This document shows, one piece after another, positions 44,013-52,025 of a DNA stretch of 64,000 nucleotides. The position numbers and the translations under genes were made by a program. Position 1 is the stretch's first letter. The number at the start of each line of letters is the position of its first letter. The stretch lies in assembly GCF_009834365.1 (NCBI RefSeq), contig NZ_CP041348.1, positions 1,364,501-1,428,500 on the forward strand, in the 5' to 3' direction. The DNA is from Komagataeibacter xylinus (lineage in GTDB: Bacteria > Pseudomonadota > Alphaproteobacteria > Acetobacterales > Acetobacteraceae). The notes beneath the pieces were generated by a model. That model searched no databases and was not told the origin of the DNA. It worked only from the letters and a program-made list of their open reading frames with translations.

Positions 44013-46267
44013 TATTGCGGCCCGTCGGCTTTTGTCAGCGTGGGGGTGGCCACGCCTGAGAGGTAATGCTGGTTGGTGATGTTGATGAAATTCATGCGGA
44101 ATTCGGGGTGCGAGAGAAAGGCATGGTCATCCATGCGGTAACCAATGGCGAGGTTGCCCGTGGTGTGGTCGGGCATGCGCTCGTCATTCATGAAGGTTGA
44201 ATACTGCCGCCCGGTATAATGTACCGAGGCCATGCCGAAGAAATGCCCGTCATCATAGCTCAGCCCCGCCGATGCCTGGAGTGTGGGGCTTTCCACCGCC
44301 GTTTTGCCACGGGTTGCCAGCATGCCGGTGGCGGAGGGAATGTCACTGTCGATGGTCGCATGCAGGTACTCGCCCGACAGGTAGGGGGCTAAATGGTGCC
44401 ACGGCTTGAGCCCGATTTCCACATCCACCCCGCGCGAGGTCTGGCCGCCCCCATTGATGGTGGAATCGACCTGTGCGCCATTCACGTTGAGCAGGGTCTG
44501 GATTTCGCGGTTGGTGAAATCATAGTTGAACAGCGTCAGGCTGCCCACGATCAGGTCGCCATTGTAGCGGTAGCCGAGTTCCTCCGACACGGAATATTCG
44601 TTTTTGAGCTGCGTCGTGATGCCGCTTGCGGTCACGCCTCCAAACAGCGCGCTTTCATCAGGCGTGCGGAAATTGGTGGTGGTGTTGAAAAACACCATAT
44701 GCCGTGGCGTGATCTGGTAGCGGATGGCGATGCGCGGCAGCGGTGTGGCGCTGTTGCTGCCCGCCGCCGTCTGCACGCCGCCCGATGTGGTGGTGCCGGT
44801 GCGGTCCAGCATCACTTCCTTGAAGCCCACATCCACCATCAGCTTCCTGTGCAGGAAATGCATCCTGTCGCCGATATAGAGCGCGTTGGTCTGCGAGATC
44901 ATGTGGTAGCTGCCTGCATCGATCTGCTGGCCGCTGCCGTCGAGCAGGGTGCGGCTGATGCGGTCCACCCAGATATCGGGCGCATAGCCCTGTGCGTTGA
45001 CAGCGGTGAAGGGCTGGTGCTCGCTGTCATCGGAGTAGTCGTACCAGTAGCCGAATACGAGGTCATGGTTGCCAAGCTGCCAGTCGAGTGTGGCGTTGAA
45101 GCCCGAGCGGTAGCTGGTCTGGGTCCAGTTCGAGCGCACCACCGTGCCTGCATCCGCCCCGCCTGAAAGCCCGGCATCGCCCAGCGTCGTGCCGCCGGGG
45201 TCGTTGCCGTAGCTCCACTGCGCATAGGGCGTGACCTTGAGGTGCAGCCCGCGCGCCAGCGTAAAGCGGGCGGGTGCGGCAAGGTAGGCAATGCGCTCGG
45301 GCTGGCGGTAAAGCGCCCAGTAATCGGTGCCGCCTGCGGCGTTGTTCGGGTTGTAGGTGGCGGCGAGGTTGTTGGCCGCGCCATGCACGCCCTGGGCCTG
45401 CCAGTCGGTTTTGTCGACCGGCGGGTAGTAGCTGGCCACCATCGTGTTCCATGTGCCGATCAGCGAGACCCGGTTGCCCTGCCCCCATTCGCGCAGGAAC
45501 TTGAAGTCGATATGCTGGCGCTCGTCATGGCCCGGCCCGCGCCAGTTATCGGTATAGCCATGCGAGTAGGACACGAAGCCCCGCAGGCCGGTATGCCCGA
45601 TCTGCCCGGTTTCAAGCCGCAGGAACTGGCGGTTGGTGTTGTAGGAACCGTAGGATACATCGGCATATCCTCCCGCCCGCATGGAGGGGTCGCGGAAGGT
45701 CATGCTCATCAGCCCGCCCGCCGCGTTGAGCACGGGGGAGTCGAGGTCCGCCGAGCCTTGCGCAAGCGAGACGCTCTGGTAATTCTCGGTATCGGCAAAC
45801 TGGCCGGGGTAGCCGTTGTAATAGGCAATATCGTTGAGCGGCATGCCTTCGAGCACATAGCCCAGCGAGTCTCCGCCCAGTCCGCGCACGCTGATATTGG
45901 TCTGCGGCGAAAAGCCCAGCGGGTCGGATGAGGAAACATTGGCCCCTGGCAGCAGGCTGACCATGTCGAACGCCGTGGCACTCGGCGCCTGCTTGCGCAT
46001 GAAATCGGTGCCGATGGTACTGACCGATTTTGCCGCATCCTCCACCTTGATCAGCCCGCCACCGGGTTCGGTGCCCACTACGCGCTGGCTGGTTACGGTC
46101 AGCCTTTCTACCTTGCCCGGGGCGGGCGGTTTTGTCGTGGTGGTGTCATCAGCTGCCGCCATGCCCGGCCCGAGGCCGAGCAGGGCGCTGAGGGCGGCTG
46201 TCAGCACATGCAGGCGGCCGGCGGAGGCGGCAGGGAACACAACGGGGCGGCATGGCGGGCACGGCAT
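43961..46267 (-). CDS. TonB-dependent outer-membrane receptor
   Basis: A 768-residue receptor with a signal region ending near GMAAAD, a plug (VERLTVTSQRV TonB-box-like start, FDMVSLLPGANVSS, INVRGLGG-like ISVRGLGGDSLGYVLEGMPLND) and a 22-strand-type barrel ending FTAATGF with a C-terminal Phe. It has the SLAQGSADLDSPVLNAAGG loop rather than siderophore-receptor features. Substrate candidates include sugars, metals or cobalamin; none can be chosen. It has its own transcript, divergent from phoU. Confidence 0.88.
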   Translation of the reverse strand: MPCPPCRPVVFPAASAGRLHVLTAALSALLGLGPGMAAADDTTTTKPPAPGKVERLTVTSQRVVGTEPGGGLIKVEDAAKSVSTIGTDFMRKQAPSATAFDMVSLLPGANVSSSDPLGFSPQTNISVRGLGGDSLGYVLEGMPLNDIAYYNGYPGQFADTENYQSVSLAQGSADLDSPVLNAAGGLMSMTFRDPSMRAGGYADVSYGSYNTNRQFLRLETGQIGHTGLRGFVSYSHGYTDNWRGPGHDERQHIDFKFLREWGQGNRVSLIGTWNTMVASYYPPVDKTDWQAQGVHGAANNLAATYNPNNAAGGTDYWALYRQPERIAYLAAPARFTLARGLHLKVTPYAQWSYGNDPGGTTLGDAGLSGGADAGTVVRSNWTQTSYRSGFNATLDWQLGNHDLVFGYWYDYSDDSEHQPFTAVNAQGYAPDIWVDRISRTLLDGSGQQIDAGSYHMISQTNALYIGDRMHFLHRKLMVDVGFKEVMLDRTGTTTSGGVQTAAGSNSATPLPRIAIRYQITPRHMVFFNTTTNFRTPDESALFGGVTASGITTQLKNEYSVSEELGYRYNGDLIVGSLTLFNYDFTNREIQTLLNVNGAQVDSTINGGGQTSRGVDVEIGLKPWHHLAPYLSGEYLHATIDSDIPSATGMLATRGKTAVESPTLQASAGLSYDDGHFFGMASVHYTGRQYSTFMNDERMPDHTTGNLAIGYRMDDHAFLSHPEFRMNFINITNQHYLSGVATPTLTKADGPQYYVGGGLAVLFTAATGF

Positions 46268-46443
46268 GGGGGCGTTCCTGAAAAATATCTTTTTATTTCA
46301 TTATTCTGTCTCATCCGGGTGGGATATGACATCGTCTTGAACAAATCAGGGACCGATATAGTATAGTCCCGTAAGGCATCGTAAGCCCCGTTATCGGGCG
46401 GATCGTGCATCATTGCGCGGGCAGGCAGGCAAAAAGGTTGCGG

Positions 46444-47151
46444 GTGGTGGGACAGGAATCAGCACATATCGTACGCAGTTACGAGCAGGAACTCGAGCAG
46501 TTGCGCTCCATGATGGCGCGCATGGGTGGACTGGTGGAACGCCAGACCTCGCAGGCCGTTGCCGCCATTGCCGACCGTGACGAGAACGCCGCCGGCATCG
46601 CCGCCGACCTCGACCCGCAGGTCGATGCGCTCGAGCGCGACGTGGAGGCGATGGTGATCCGCATCCTCGCCCTGCGCTCGCCCGTGGCGGGTGACCTGCG
46701 CGAGGTGGTCTCCGCCCTCAAGATTACCGGCGACATGGAACGCATCGGCGATTGCGCCGCCTCCATCGCGCGGCGTTCGCTGCGGGCGGAACTGGTGGCC
46801 TCGCGCATCTCGCTCAGCGGCCTGCGCAGCATGGGCCGCCTGGTGCAGGACAACCTGCGCCGCGCGATTGATGCCATGAGCCAGCGCAACCCCGACCTTG
46901 CGCGTGAGGTGTGGCAGTCCGATACGGCAGTGGATGAACTCTACAACGCCATGTTCCGCGAACTCGTGACCTACATGATGGAAGACCCGCGCAATATCGG
47001 GCCGTGCACCCACCTGCTGTTCATTGCCAAGAACCTCGAACGCATTGGCGACCACGCCACCAACATTGCCGAGCGCGTGTACTACACCGCCACCGGCGAG
47101 ATCCTGCCCGTGGTGCGCCCGCGTGGCGGGTTCTCAGGACAGGGAAGCTAA
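46444..47151 (+). CDS. phoU: Phosphate signalling protein PhoU
   Basis: A protein of about 235 residues built of two PhoU three-helix repeats. Typical segments are LRSMMARMGGLVE, the ALRSPVAGDLREVVSALKITGDMERIGD motif of repeat 1 and the LLFIAKNLERIGDHATNIAE motif of repeat 2, both carrying the metal-binding acidic residues. PhoU links the Pst transporter to PhoR to restrain the phosphate response. Starts are GTG at 46444 or 46447; an in-frame ATG at 46405 is less likely. It is five bases ahead of phoB. The pst genes are not in the window. Confidence 0.92.
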   Translation: MVGQESAHIVRSYEQELEQLRSMMARMGGLVERQTSQAVAAIADRDENAAGIAADLDPQVDALERDVEAMVIRILALRSPVAGDLREVVSALKITGDMERIGDCAASIARRSLRAELVASRISLSGLRSMGRLVQDNLRRAIDAMSQRNPDLAREVWQSDTAVDELYNAMFRELVTYMMEDPRNIGPCTHLLFIAKNLERIGDHATNIAERVYYTATGEILPVVRPRGGFSGQGS

Positions 47152-47156
47152 AGCCC

Positions 47157-47885
47157 GTGCAGGCTGACCAACCGCTCCGCATCCTTGTTGCGGAAGATGA
47201 TGCCGCCCTGTCCGTCATGCTTACCTATAACCTCGAGGCAGCGGGGCATACGGTCATGCCGGTCGATAACGGGCTTGATGCCCTGACCGGGGTGACCAGC
47301 TGGAAACCCGACCTCGTGCTGCTTGACTGGATGATGCCCGGCCTGTCGGGGGTCGATCTGTGCCGCAGGCTGCGCATGGCGGCGGCCACGCGCTACCTGC
47401 CCATCATCATGCTTACTGCACGTGGCGAGGAGCGGGATTCGATTCACGCGCTCGATACCGGGGCGGATGACTACCTCGTCAAGCCCTGCGGCATGGACGT
47501 GCTGCATGCCCGCGTGCGCGCGGTGATGCGGCGCAGTGCCGGGCGCGGGGCTGCGGCTGCCGCCGTGGCGGAGGGGGATGTCCTGACCTTTGCCGATGTC
47601 ACGATCGACCATGGGGGCCGCCGCGTGTCACGCGCGGGCAGCACCATTGCGCTGGGGCCGACCGAATACCGTATCCTGCTGCATCTCATGCGTCATCCGC
47701 GCCGGGTGTTCTCACGCGCTGAAATTCTGGCGGCTGCGTGGGATGACCGCATTCACGTGGAAGAACGCACGGTGGATGTGCATATCCGCCGCCTGCGGCT
47801 GGCACTCAACGCCACGGGCGGGGCGGACCTGATCCGCACCGTGCGCTCAAGCGGCTACATGCTCGATGATGGCCAGGCGGATTGA
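47157..47885 (+). CDS. phoB: Phosphate regulon response regulator PhoB
   Basis: A 242-residue OmpR-type regulator starting with GTG and preceded by AGGGAAG. The receiver domain has the acidic pair in VAEDDAALS, the phosphorylated Asp in VLLDWMMPGLSG, Thr in IIMLTARGEE, and Lys in YLVKPCG. The C-terminal winged helix shows LGPTEYRILLHLMRHPRRVFSRAEIL and RTVDVHIRRLRLAL. Direct linkage to phoU supports the PhoB call over other OmpR-type regulators. The kinase PhoR is not adjacent. Confidence 0.9.
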   Translation: MQADQPLRILVAEDDAALSVMLTYNLEAAGHTVMPVDNGLDALTGVTSWKPDLVLLDWMMPGLSGVDLCRRLRMAAATRYLPIIMLTARGEERDSIHALDTGADDYLVKPCGMDVLHARVRAVMRRSAGRGAAAAAVAEGDVLTFADVTIDHGGRRVSRAGSTIALGPTEYRILLHLMRHPRRVFSRAEILAAAWDDRIHVEERTVDVHIRRLRLALNATGGADLIRTVRSSGYMLDDGQAD

Positions 47886-47894
47886 TGGAAACTT

Positions 47895-48392
47895 TTATCC
47901 CCGCTCCAGCCTGGCATACCGCCTGAGCGCGCGCTCGCGCCGCAGGCGTGACAGCCGCCGGGTCCAGAACAGGCCGTTGGTCTGGTCGATCTCGTGTTGC
48001 AGGCAGACGCCCAGAAGGCCATCGGCCTCGTCCTCCGCCACGGTGCCATCAGGGCGGTCATAGCGCACCCGCACGCGGGCAGGCCGGATGACAGGCGCGT
48101 GGATGCCCGGCATGGACAGGCTGCCTTCTTCCATCGTGGCGGTCTCATCAGCGTGCCAGATGATCTCGGGGTTGGCATAGACATGCGCGCCCGCGCCATC
48201 ATGCAGGTCGATCACCACCAGCCGCAGGGGCTGGCCCACATGGCTTGCGGTAATGCCCAGGCCCGGTGCCGCGCGCAGGGTGTCGAGCAGGTCGCGGGCC
48301 AGTTGAGCCGTTTCGGCGCTGGTGGCGTCAACGGGGCGGGCGACCTGTTCGAGGCAGGCATGCGGGTAGCGGATGATCGGCACGATGGCCAT
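47895..48392 (-). CDS. Peptide deformylase homologue lacking two metal ligands
   Basis: A 165-residue protein collinear with peptide deformylase. All three motifs are recognisable but altered. GLGITASHVG (44-53) replaces the usual GxGxAAxQ. EEGSLSMPG has Ser91 where the Cys metal ligand is invariant. QHEIDQTNG has His133 and Glu134 but Gln137 in place of the second His of HEXXH. Two of three metal ligands are thus gone and the enzyme is probably inactive as a deformylase. The fold may serve binding. It is convergent with phoB; the housekeeping def gene must be elsewhere. Confidence 0.85.
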   Translation of the reverse strand: MAIVPIIRYPHACLEQVARPVDATSAETAQLARDLLDTLRAAPGLGITASHVGQPLRLVVIDLHDGAGAHVYANPEIIWHADETATMEEGSLSMPGIHAPVIRPARVRVRYDRPDGTVAEDEADGLLGVCLQHEIDQTNGLFWTRRLSRLRRERALRRYARLERG

Positions 48393-48409
48393 GGCGGATG
48401 TTCCGGGCT

Positions 48410-49081
48410 TCAGTAAAGGAAGGGACCGTTATCATCCGCGTTGAGGTTGGTGTAGTAGGGAATGTAGAAATTCAGGCCAAACGGGCTGTAGGTATGTTCC
48501 ACGCCCGAGACGGGGCGCAGCGGCTTGACGTTATGCTCGGCGAGGCAGTCGTACAGCGTCTCGCGCAGGTGGTCGGTTTCCTTGTCCGATTTCGGGGCGC
48601 CATAGAACAGGTCATGCGCGTAGGGTTTGCAGGCCTGCGGGGTGTGTTCGTAATAATTGGCGTAACGGTCCTGCTGGTTGCGGGCGATATCGGCATCCGA
48701 CATCCACTGGTGGGTTGCAGCCGTGGTGCTCCACAGGGCTTTCCAGTCCGTATGCATGTGCGACAGGCGGGCGATGGCTACGCCCGCTTCGCGCGTGCCA
48801 TCGCCGCGCACGAGGTTGCCATGGCAGGCGAGCACCTGCACGTGGTCGTTATAGACCGAACTCTTGACCGTGCCCCCCTCGAAACGGATTGCGGGCGAGG
48901 CCGTGGGCGCGCCCTGGTTTGCAGTGCGCACGATGGCCGCGGTGATGGCGGGCTGGCTGCAGTAATTGACCATGGGGCGGGGTGCATGCTGCGCGCAGGC
49001 GGCCATGGCGAGCGGAAGGCATAAAGCAACAAGACGGCGCAACGGTTTTTTCCTTTTTGGTGGGGCGCGCACACCCGTCAT
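48410..49081 (-). CDS. Hypothetical lipoprotein
   Basis: A 223-residue protein with a basic n-region, a hydrophobic core and a lipobox AMAAC at residue 29. The mature part has ten or so aromatic residues near YEHTPQACKPYAHDLFY and a C-terminal TYSPFGLNFYIPYY. Three further cysteines (CSQ, LACHGN, YDCLAE) could form a disulphide. I do not recognise a family. It lies 17 bases upstream of the deformylase-like gene on the same strand, so the two may be co-transcribed. Confidence 0.65.
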   Translation of the reverse strand: MTGVRAPPKRKKPLRRLVALCLPLAMAACAQHAPRPMVNYCSQPAITAAIVRTANQGAPTASPAIRFEGGTVKSSVYNDHVQVLACHGNLVRGDGTREAGVAIARLSHMHTDWKALWSTTAATHQWMSDADIARNQQDRYANYYEHTPQACKPYAHDLFYGAPKSDKETDHLRETLYDCLAEHNVKPLRPVSGVEHTYSPFGLNFYIPYYTNLNADDNGPFLY

Positions 49082-49207
49082 GAGGCGGGTCGTTCGGGCC
49101 GGAACATCAAGGCTGCATATAATGCAAAAAGAAGGCGTGAAACTGTTTTTGCCTGATGGCTGCGATGTTTTTTTAAGGCAGCTACGCGCCAGCGCAGGCC
49201 GGCGGCA

Positions 49208-49789
49208 TCACGTCGCGTATTTCCGGCCACCGGGTTTGGGTGGGGTGAAGAACCATTTTACCAGCCCGAGGAAACCACGGCGCTTGCGCTGTCTGGGCCT
49301 GCTGCGTGCAAAGGTGGGATTATAGCGCATGGTCATGCTGGCATAGTCATAGACAATGCACACCGGCGTGGCGGGGCGGGCATACAGGTCATATGTCGCG
49401 CAATGGATCATGCTGCACACATCATAGGTCCGCCCGCCCTGTTGCCTGCCTGCGGGGGCGCCCGCGCCCAGAACCTCATAATCCTCAAGGTCACGCAGCA
49501 CGATGTAATCGGGCTGCATGATGTGCGTGATGGCCTTTACGCCCAGCCTGCCAGCAAGTTCATGGATGGGATCATCAAAATCATGCAGGGGATAGCGTTT
49601 GGCATCGCCGATGTTCCGGTACAGGGTCGTGCCATCATATTCCAGCTTAAGCTGGATGATGTTGCAGATATCGAGCAGGATGAAGGTGGTCCTGCCCTTG
49701 GGGTTGGTGGGGGAACATTCCAGCCATCGGTTATTTGCCACCGTGCGCATGATGGTCCGGACATCATCAAACCTGTCGTAGTAAGACAT
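49208..49789 (-). CDS. Hypothetical protein
   Basis: A 193-residue protein with no signal peptide. The first two thirds look like a compact alpha/beta domain (TTFILLDICNIIQLKLEYDG, HIMQPDYIVLRDLEDYEV). The C-terminus is strongly basic (SRPRQRKRRG, then KWFFTPPKPGGRK), suggesting nucleic-acid or membrane-lipid contact. GGGGAGGAATCC immediately precedes ATG 49789. The family is not recognised, and there is no obvious operon partner. Confidence 0.6.
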   Translation of the reverse strand: MSYYDRFDDVRTIMRTVANNRWLECSPTNPKGRTTFILLDICNIIQLKLEYDGTTLYRNIGDAKRYPLHDFDDPIHELAGRLGVKAITHIMQPDYIVLRDLEDYEVLGAGAPAGRQQGGRTYDVCSMIHCATYDLYARPATPVCIVYDYASMTMRYNPTFARSRPRQRKRRGFLGLVKWFFTPPKPGGRKYAT

Positions 49790-49873
49790 GGATTCCTCCC
49801 CTGTTGTTTATAGGGCGGGGGGAGGACGTAACAATAATACAAATTTTCAATGCGGCCCTGTGCTTTTGCGCTT

Positions 49874-49999
49874 TTACCGGGGCGTATCGTTGCGGGCGCG
49901 GGGGGCATTGGGCCGTCCGGGTGCCAGGAGCAGCACCATAAGCAGCAGCACGACCGCGCCCGACCAGCCCCGCCTGCACGGGGTGGCGGAGCTGCCCAT
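49874..49999 (-). CDS. Small single-pass membrane protein coupled to the porin gene
   Basis: A 41-codon ORF whose ATG overlaps the porin stop (TGATG). It encodes a basic N-terminus (CRRGW), one hydrophobic helix (AVVLLLMVLLLAPG) and a basic tail. The overlap suggests translational coupling with the porin. Nothing homologous is recalled, and it could be a chance frame. Confidence 0.35.
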   Translation of the reverse strand: MGSSATPCRRGWSGAVVLLLMVLLLAPGRPNAPRARNDTPR

Positions 50000-51618
50000 C
50001 AGAACGTAATGTTGCTGTGCAGGCCAAAAATGGCCTCGTTGCCCACGCGGCGGTTATAGCTCACGCCATAATCCGGCACGCCGCCCGAGGGGTTCCATAC
50101 GTACTGGAAGTCAGGCTGCATCACCATCCATGGCGTGACCTGCGCCTGATAGGTCAGTTCAAGGTGGTTTTCATTGCCCTGCACGGGGGTGTAGGCGCTC
50201 AGGGCCGAGTTGCGGTCGAACTGCCGCTCGCCCGAGCTTGCCCGGCCAATGCCCCAGCCCAGCCCGATCGTGTCATTGTCGCGGCCCCTGAACGGGGCCT
50301 TGAGGTTCAGGCCCGCATCAATGGCGAAGCTGATCAGGTTGCGATCCCCGCTATTGCCGGTGGCGCGCACGAACAGCCCCAGTGACCGGGCTGACTTGAG
50401 CGAGGGCCGCCAGAGCATCTGGTCGATGATGCCGTACACCATCCAGTTGCCCCGGTCCCAGCGCGGAATGCCGGTGGTGTCATTCGGGCTGCCAAGCGCC
50501 TGGCCCAGATTGTTGTAGCGGTAATCGGCGAACTTCGCGGTATCGTAATAGCCGCCCAGCTTGTACACGCCCGGCAGGCCGGGGTTTTTGGTCACGTTCG
50601 TCATATCGGCGGGCTGGGGGTTGATCGCGTATTGCAGCTCGGTGATAAGCAGCGCGCCGGTGCCCATGTTGAAGTTGGTGCCGTTGGCGCCGTTATAGGT
50701 CTGGCTGGTTGGATCGGAATTATAGCCGCTGGCGGAACCGGTAGCCTGCTGGATGGGGGTTGAATTGTACCGGTTGCCGGGCGGGTTGTCGTCCGCTGCG
50801 GCAAACATGAAGGTGAACTTCTCGCTCGGCCGGTAGCGGATGCGGATGGCGGGTGAGGAGAGCGGCCATGACGGCCCGCCGCCATACAGGTTGACCGAGG
50901 GCGCCATGGGCCAGCCAAAGTTGGCGTTGAGGTAGAGCGAGGCGTAATCGCTGATCAGGAACTCGGTATCAAGATCCTGCTGGCCGATCTTCACATCCAG
51001 TTTGCCCTTGAGGAAGGACTGCTGGTACCACAGCTCGAACAGCCGGGTGGAGCGGTCGGCCTCGAACCCGCTGACAGGGTTGAAGTTGGCCAGATGATCC
51101 TGCGAGATCGAGCGCCCGCGTGTCTGCAGCGCGCTGACATTGAACAGCCCGCCCTTGAGGCCGAACAGCTTTTCGGTATCCACGGTAAGCGTGGGCATGG
51201 TCACGCCATCATAGGCAGGCCCGGTGCCTGAGCCACTGGAGCCATCATTGCTGGAAGGCGAGCCGCCGGTGCCGTTACCCCAGACTTCATCAACTTCCTG
51301 AATGTCGAAGCTGATGCCGTGTTTGTACAGCCACGGCCGCGCGCCCCACATATTGCCCAGCAGGTTGCCGCTGGTATCCAATTTGTCGCCATCGCCTGCG
51401 GCTTTTTCTTCCGCATCAGCCGTGGCGCGTTCAGAATCGCGCACCGTGGCGGGGTCGATCTGCACGATCAGCGGCGTGGAATTGCCCAGGCGGGCACGGT
51501 CCTGCGCAATCTGGGTCTGGGCGTGGGCTACGGTGCAGCAGGTGCCGCTCAGGGCGCCCGACAGCAGCAGCATGTGCGACAGGGATTGCCGACGCGGGAG
51601 GAGAATATGCAATTTCAT
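49999..51618 (-). CDS. oprB: OprB-family carbohydrate-selective porin
   Basis: A 539-residue outer-membrane protein with a signal peptide (cleavage near AHAQTQ) and the OprB domain. The mature N-terminus carries a short, acidic, helical segment (RATADAEEKAAGD). Then come WGARPWLYKHGISFDIQEVDEVWGN, a long beta-barrel with LWYQQSFLKGKLDVKIGQQD, and a C-terminal GNEAIFGLHSNITF ending in Phe. OprB porins are expanded in acetic acid bacteria, which oxidise sugars in the periplasm. The leader contains a cobalamin riboswitch, which is unexpected for this family and hints at a corrinoid-linked substrate or regulation. Confidence 0.9.
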   Translation of the reverse strand: MKLHILLPRRQSLSHMLLLSGALSGTCCTVAHAQTQIAQDRARLGNSTPLIVQIDPATVRDSERATADAEEKAAGDGDKLDTSGNLLGNMWGARPWLYKHGISFDIQEVDEVWGNGTGGSPSSNDGSSGSGTGPAYDGVTMPTLTVDTEKLFGLKGGLFNVSALQTRGRSISQDHLANFNPVSGFEADRSTRLFELWYQQSFLKGKLDVKIGQQDLDTEFLISDYASLYLNANFGWPMAPSVNLYGGGPSWPLSSPAIRIRYRPSEKFTFMFAAADDNPPGNRYNSTPIQQATGSASGYNSDPTSQTYNGANGTNFNMGTGALLITELQYAINPQPADMTNVTKNPGLPGVYKLGGYYDTAKFADYRYNNLGQALGSPNDTTGIPRWDRGNWMVYGIIDQMLWRPSLKSARSLGLFVRATGNSGDRNLISFAIDAGLNLKAPFRGRDNDTIGLGWGIGRASSGERQFDRNSALSAYTPVQGNENHLELTYQAQVTPWMVMQPDFQYVWNPSGGVPDYGVSYNRRVGNEAIFGLHSNITF

Positions 51619-51643
51619 GGTGGAAACATCCCGTCAGGATGGG

Positions 51644-51663
51644 TCTGGCGCCCTGGCGCCAGA
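51644..51663 (-). promoter_or_regulatory. Hairpin in the porin leader
   Basis: TCTGGCGCC and GGCGCCAGA form a perfect 9-bp stem with two loop bases, 26 bases upstream of the porin ATG and downstream of the cobalamin aptamer. It lacks a following U-tract on the minus strand, so it is not a simple terminator. It could be part of the riboswitch expression platform. Confidence 0.5.
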
Positions 51664-51784
51664 AAATGACAGGCCGCAGAAGAGGCCCGTCGCTGCTACG
51701 GCATACGGGATGTCAGGTCGGAGGACGCATGGTCTCATATCCATCTCCGGTCAGGCCCGCCCGGCGATATCGTTAAAGGACAAT

Positions 51785-51985
51785 GGCAGGTCTCCTGACT
51801 TGCGGGTCATTGCACTCCATCTCCCTTCCCGGCCGGAGCCAGTGGTTGCCGTTGGTATGGCACCAGATGAAGCACTCTCCGCCTACAGTTGCGGGTACAG
51901 TTGCCGACTGCGCCCCCGGGCCTGATTACCCTGCCGGAGCTTACGGCATTCCCTTTTTCACCCGTTTGCACGGGACCATTGACTT
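51785..51985 (-). promoter_or_regulatory. Cobalamin riboswitch
   Basis: On the minus strand the conserved elements follow in the right order: GCAAACGGGTGAAAAAGGGAA, CGCAACTGTAGGCGG, an ACCACTGG box, and finally the B12 box AAGTCAGGAGACCTGCC (51785-51801). The aptamer occupies about 200 bases between ribokinase and the OprB porin and reads toward the porin, whose ATG is about 165 bases further on. Binding of adenosylcobalamin would be expected to lower porin expression. Confidence 0.9.
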
Positions 51986-52025
51986 GTCGGGCAGGACTAT
52001 ACCGTGCGCGGATCAATGCGCAAGC

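Noticed and set aside
46268..46443. Pho box in front of phoU
   Set aside because: No convincing pair of CTGTCAT-like direct repeats was seen between the TonB receptor and phoU.
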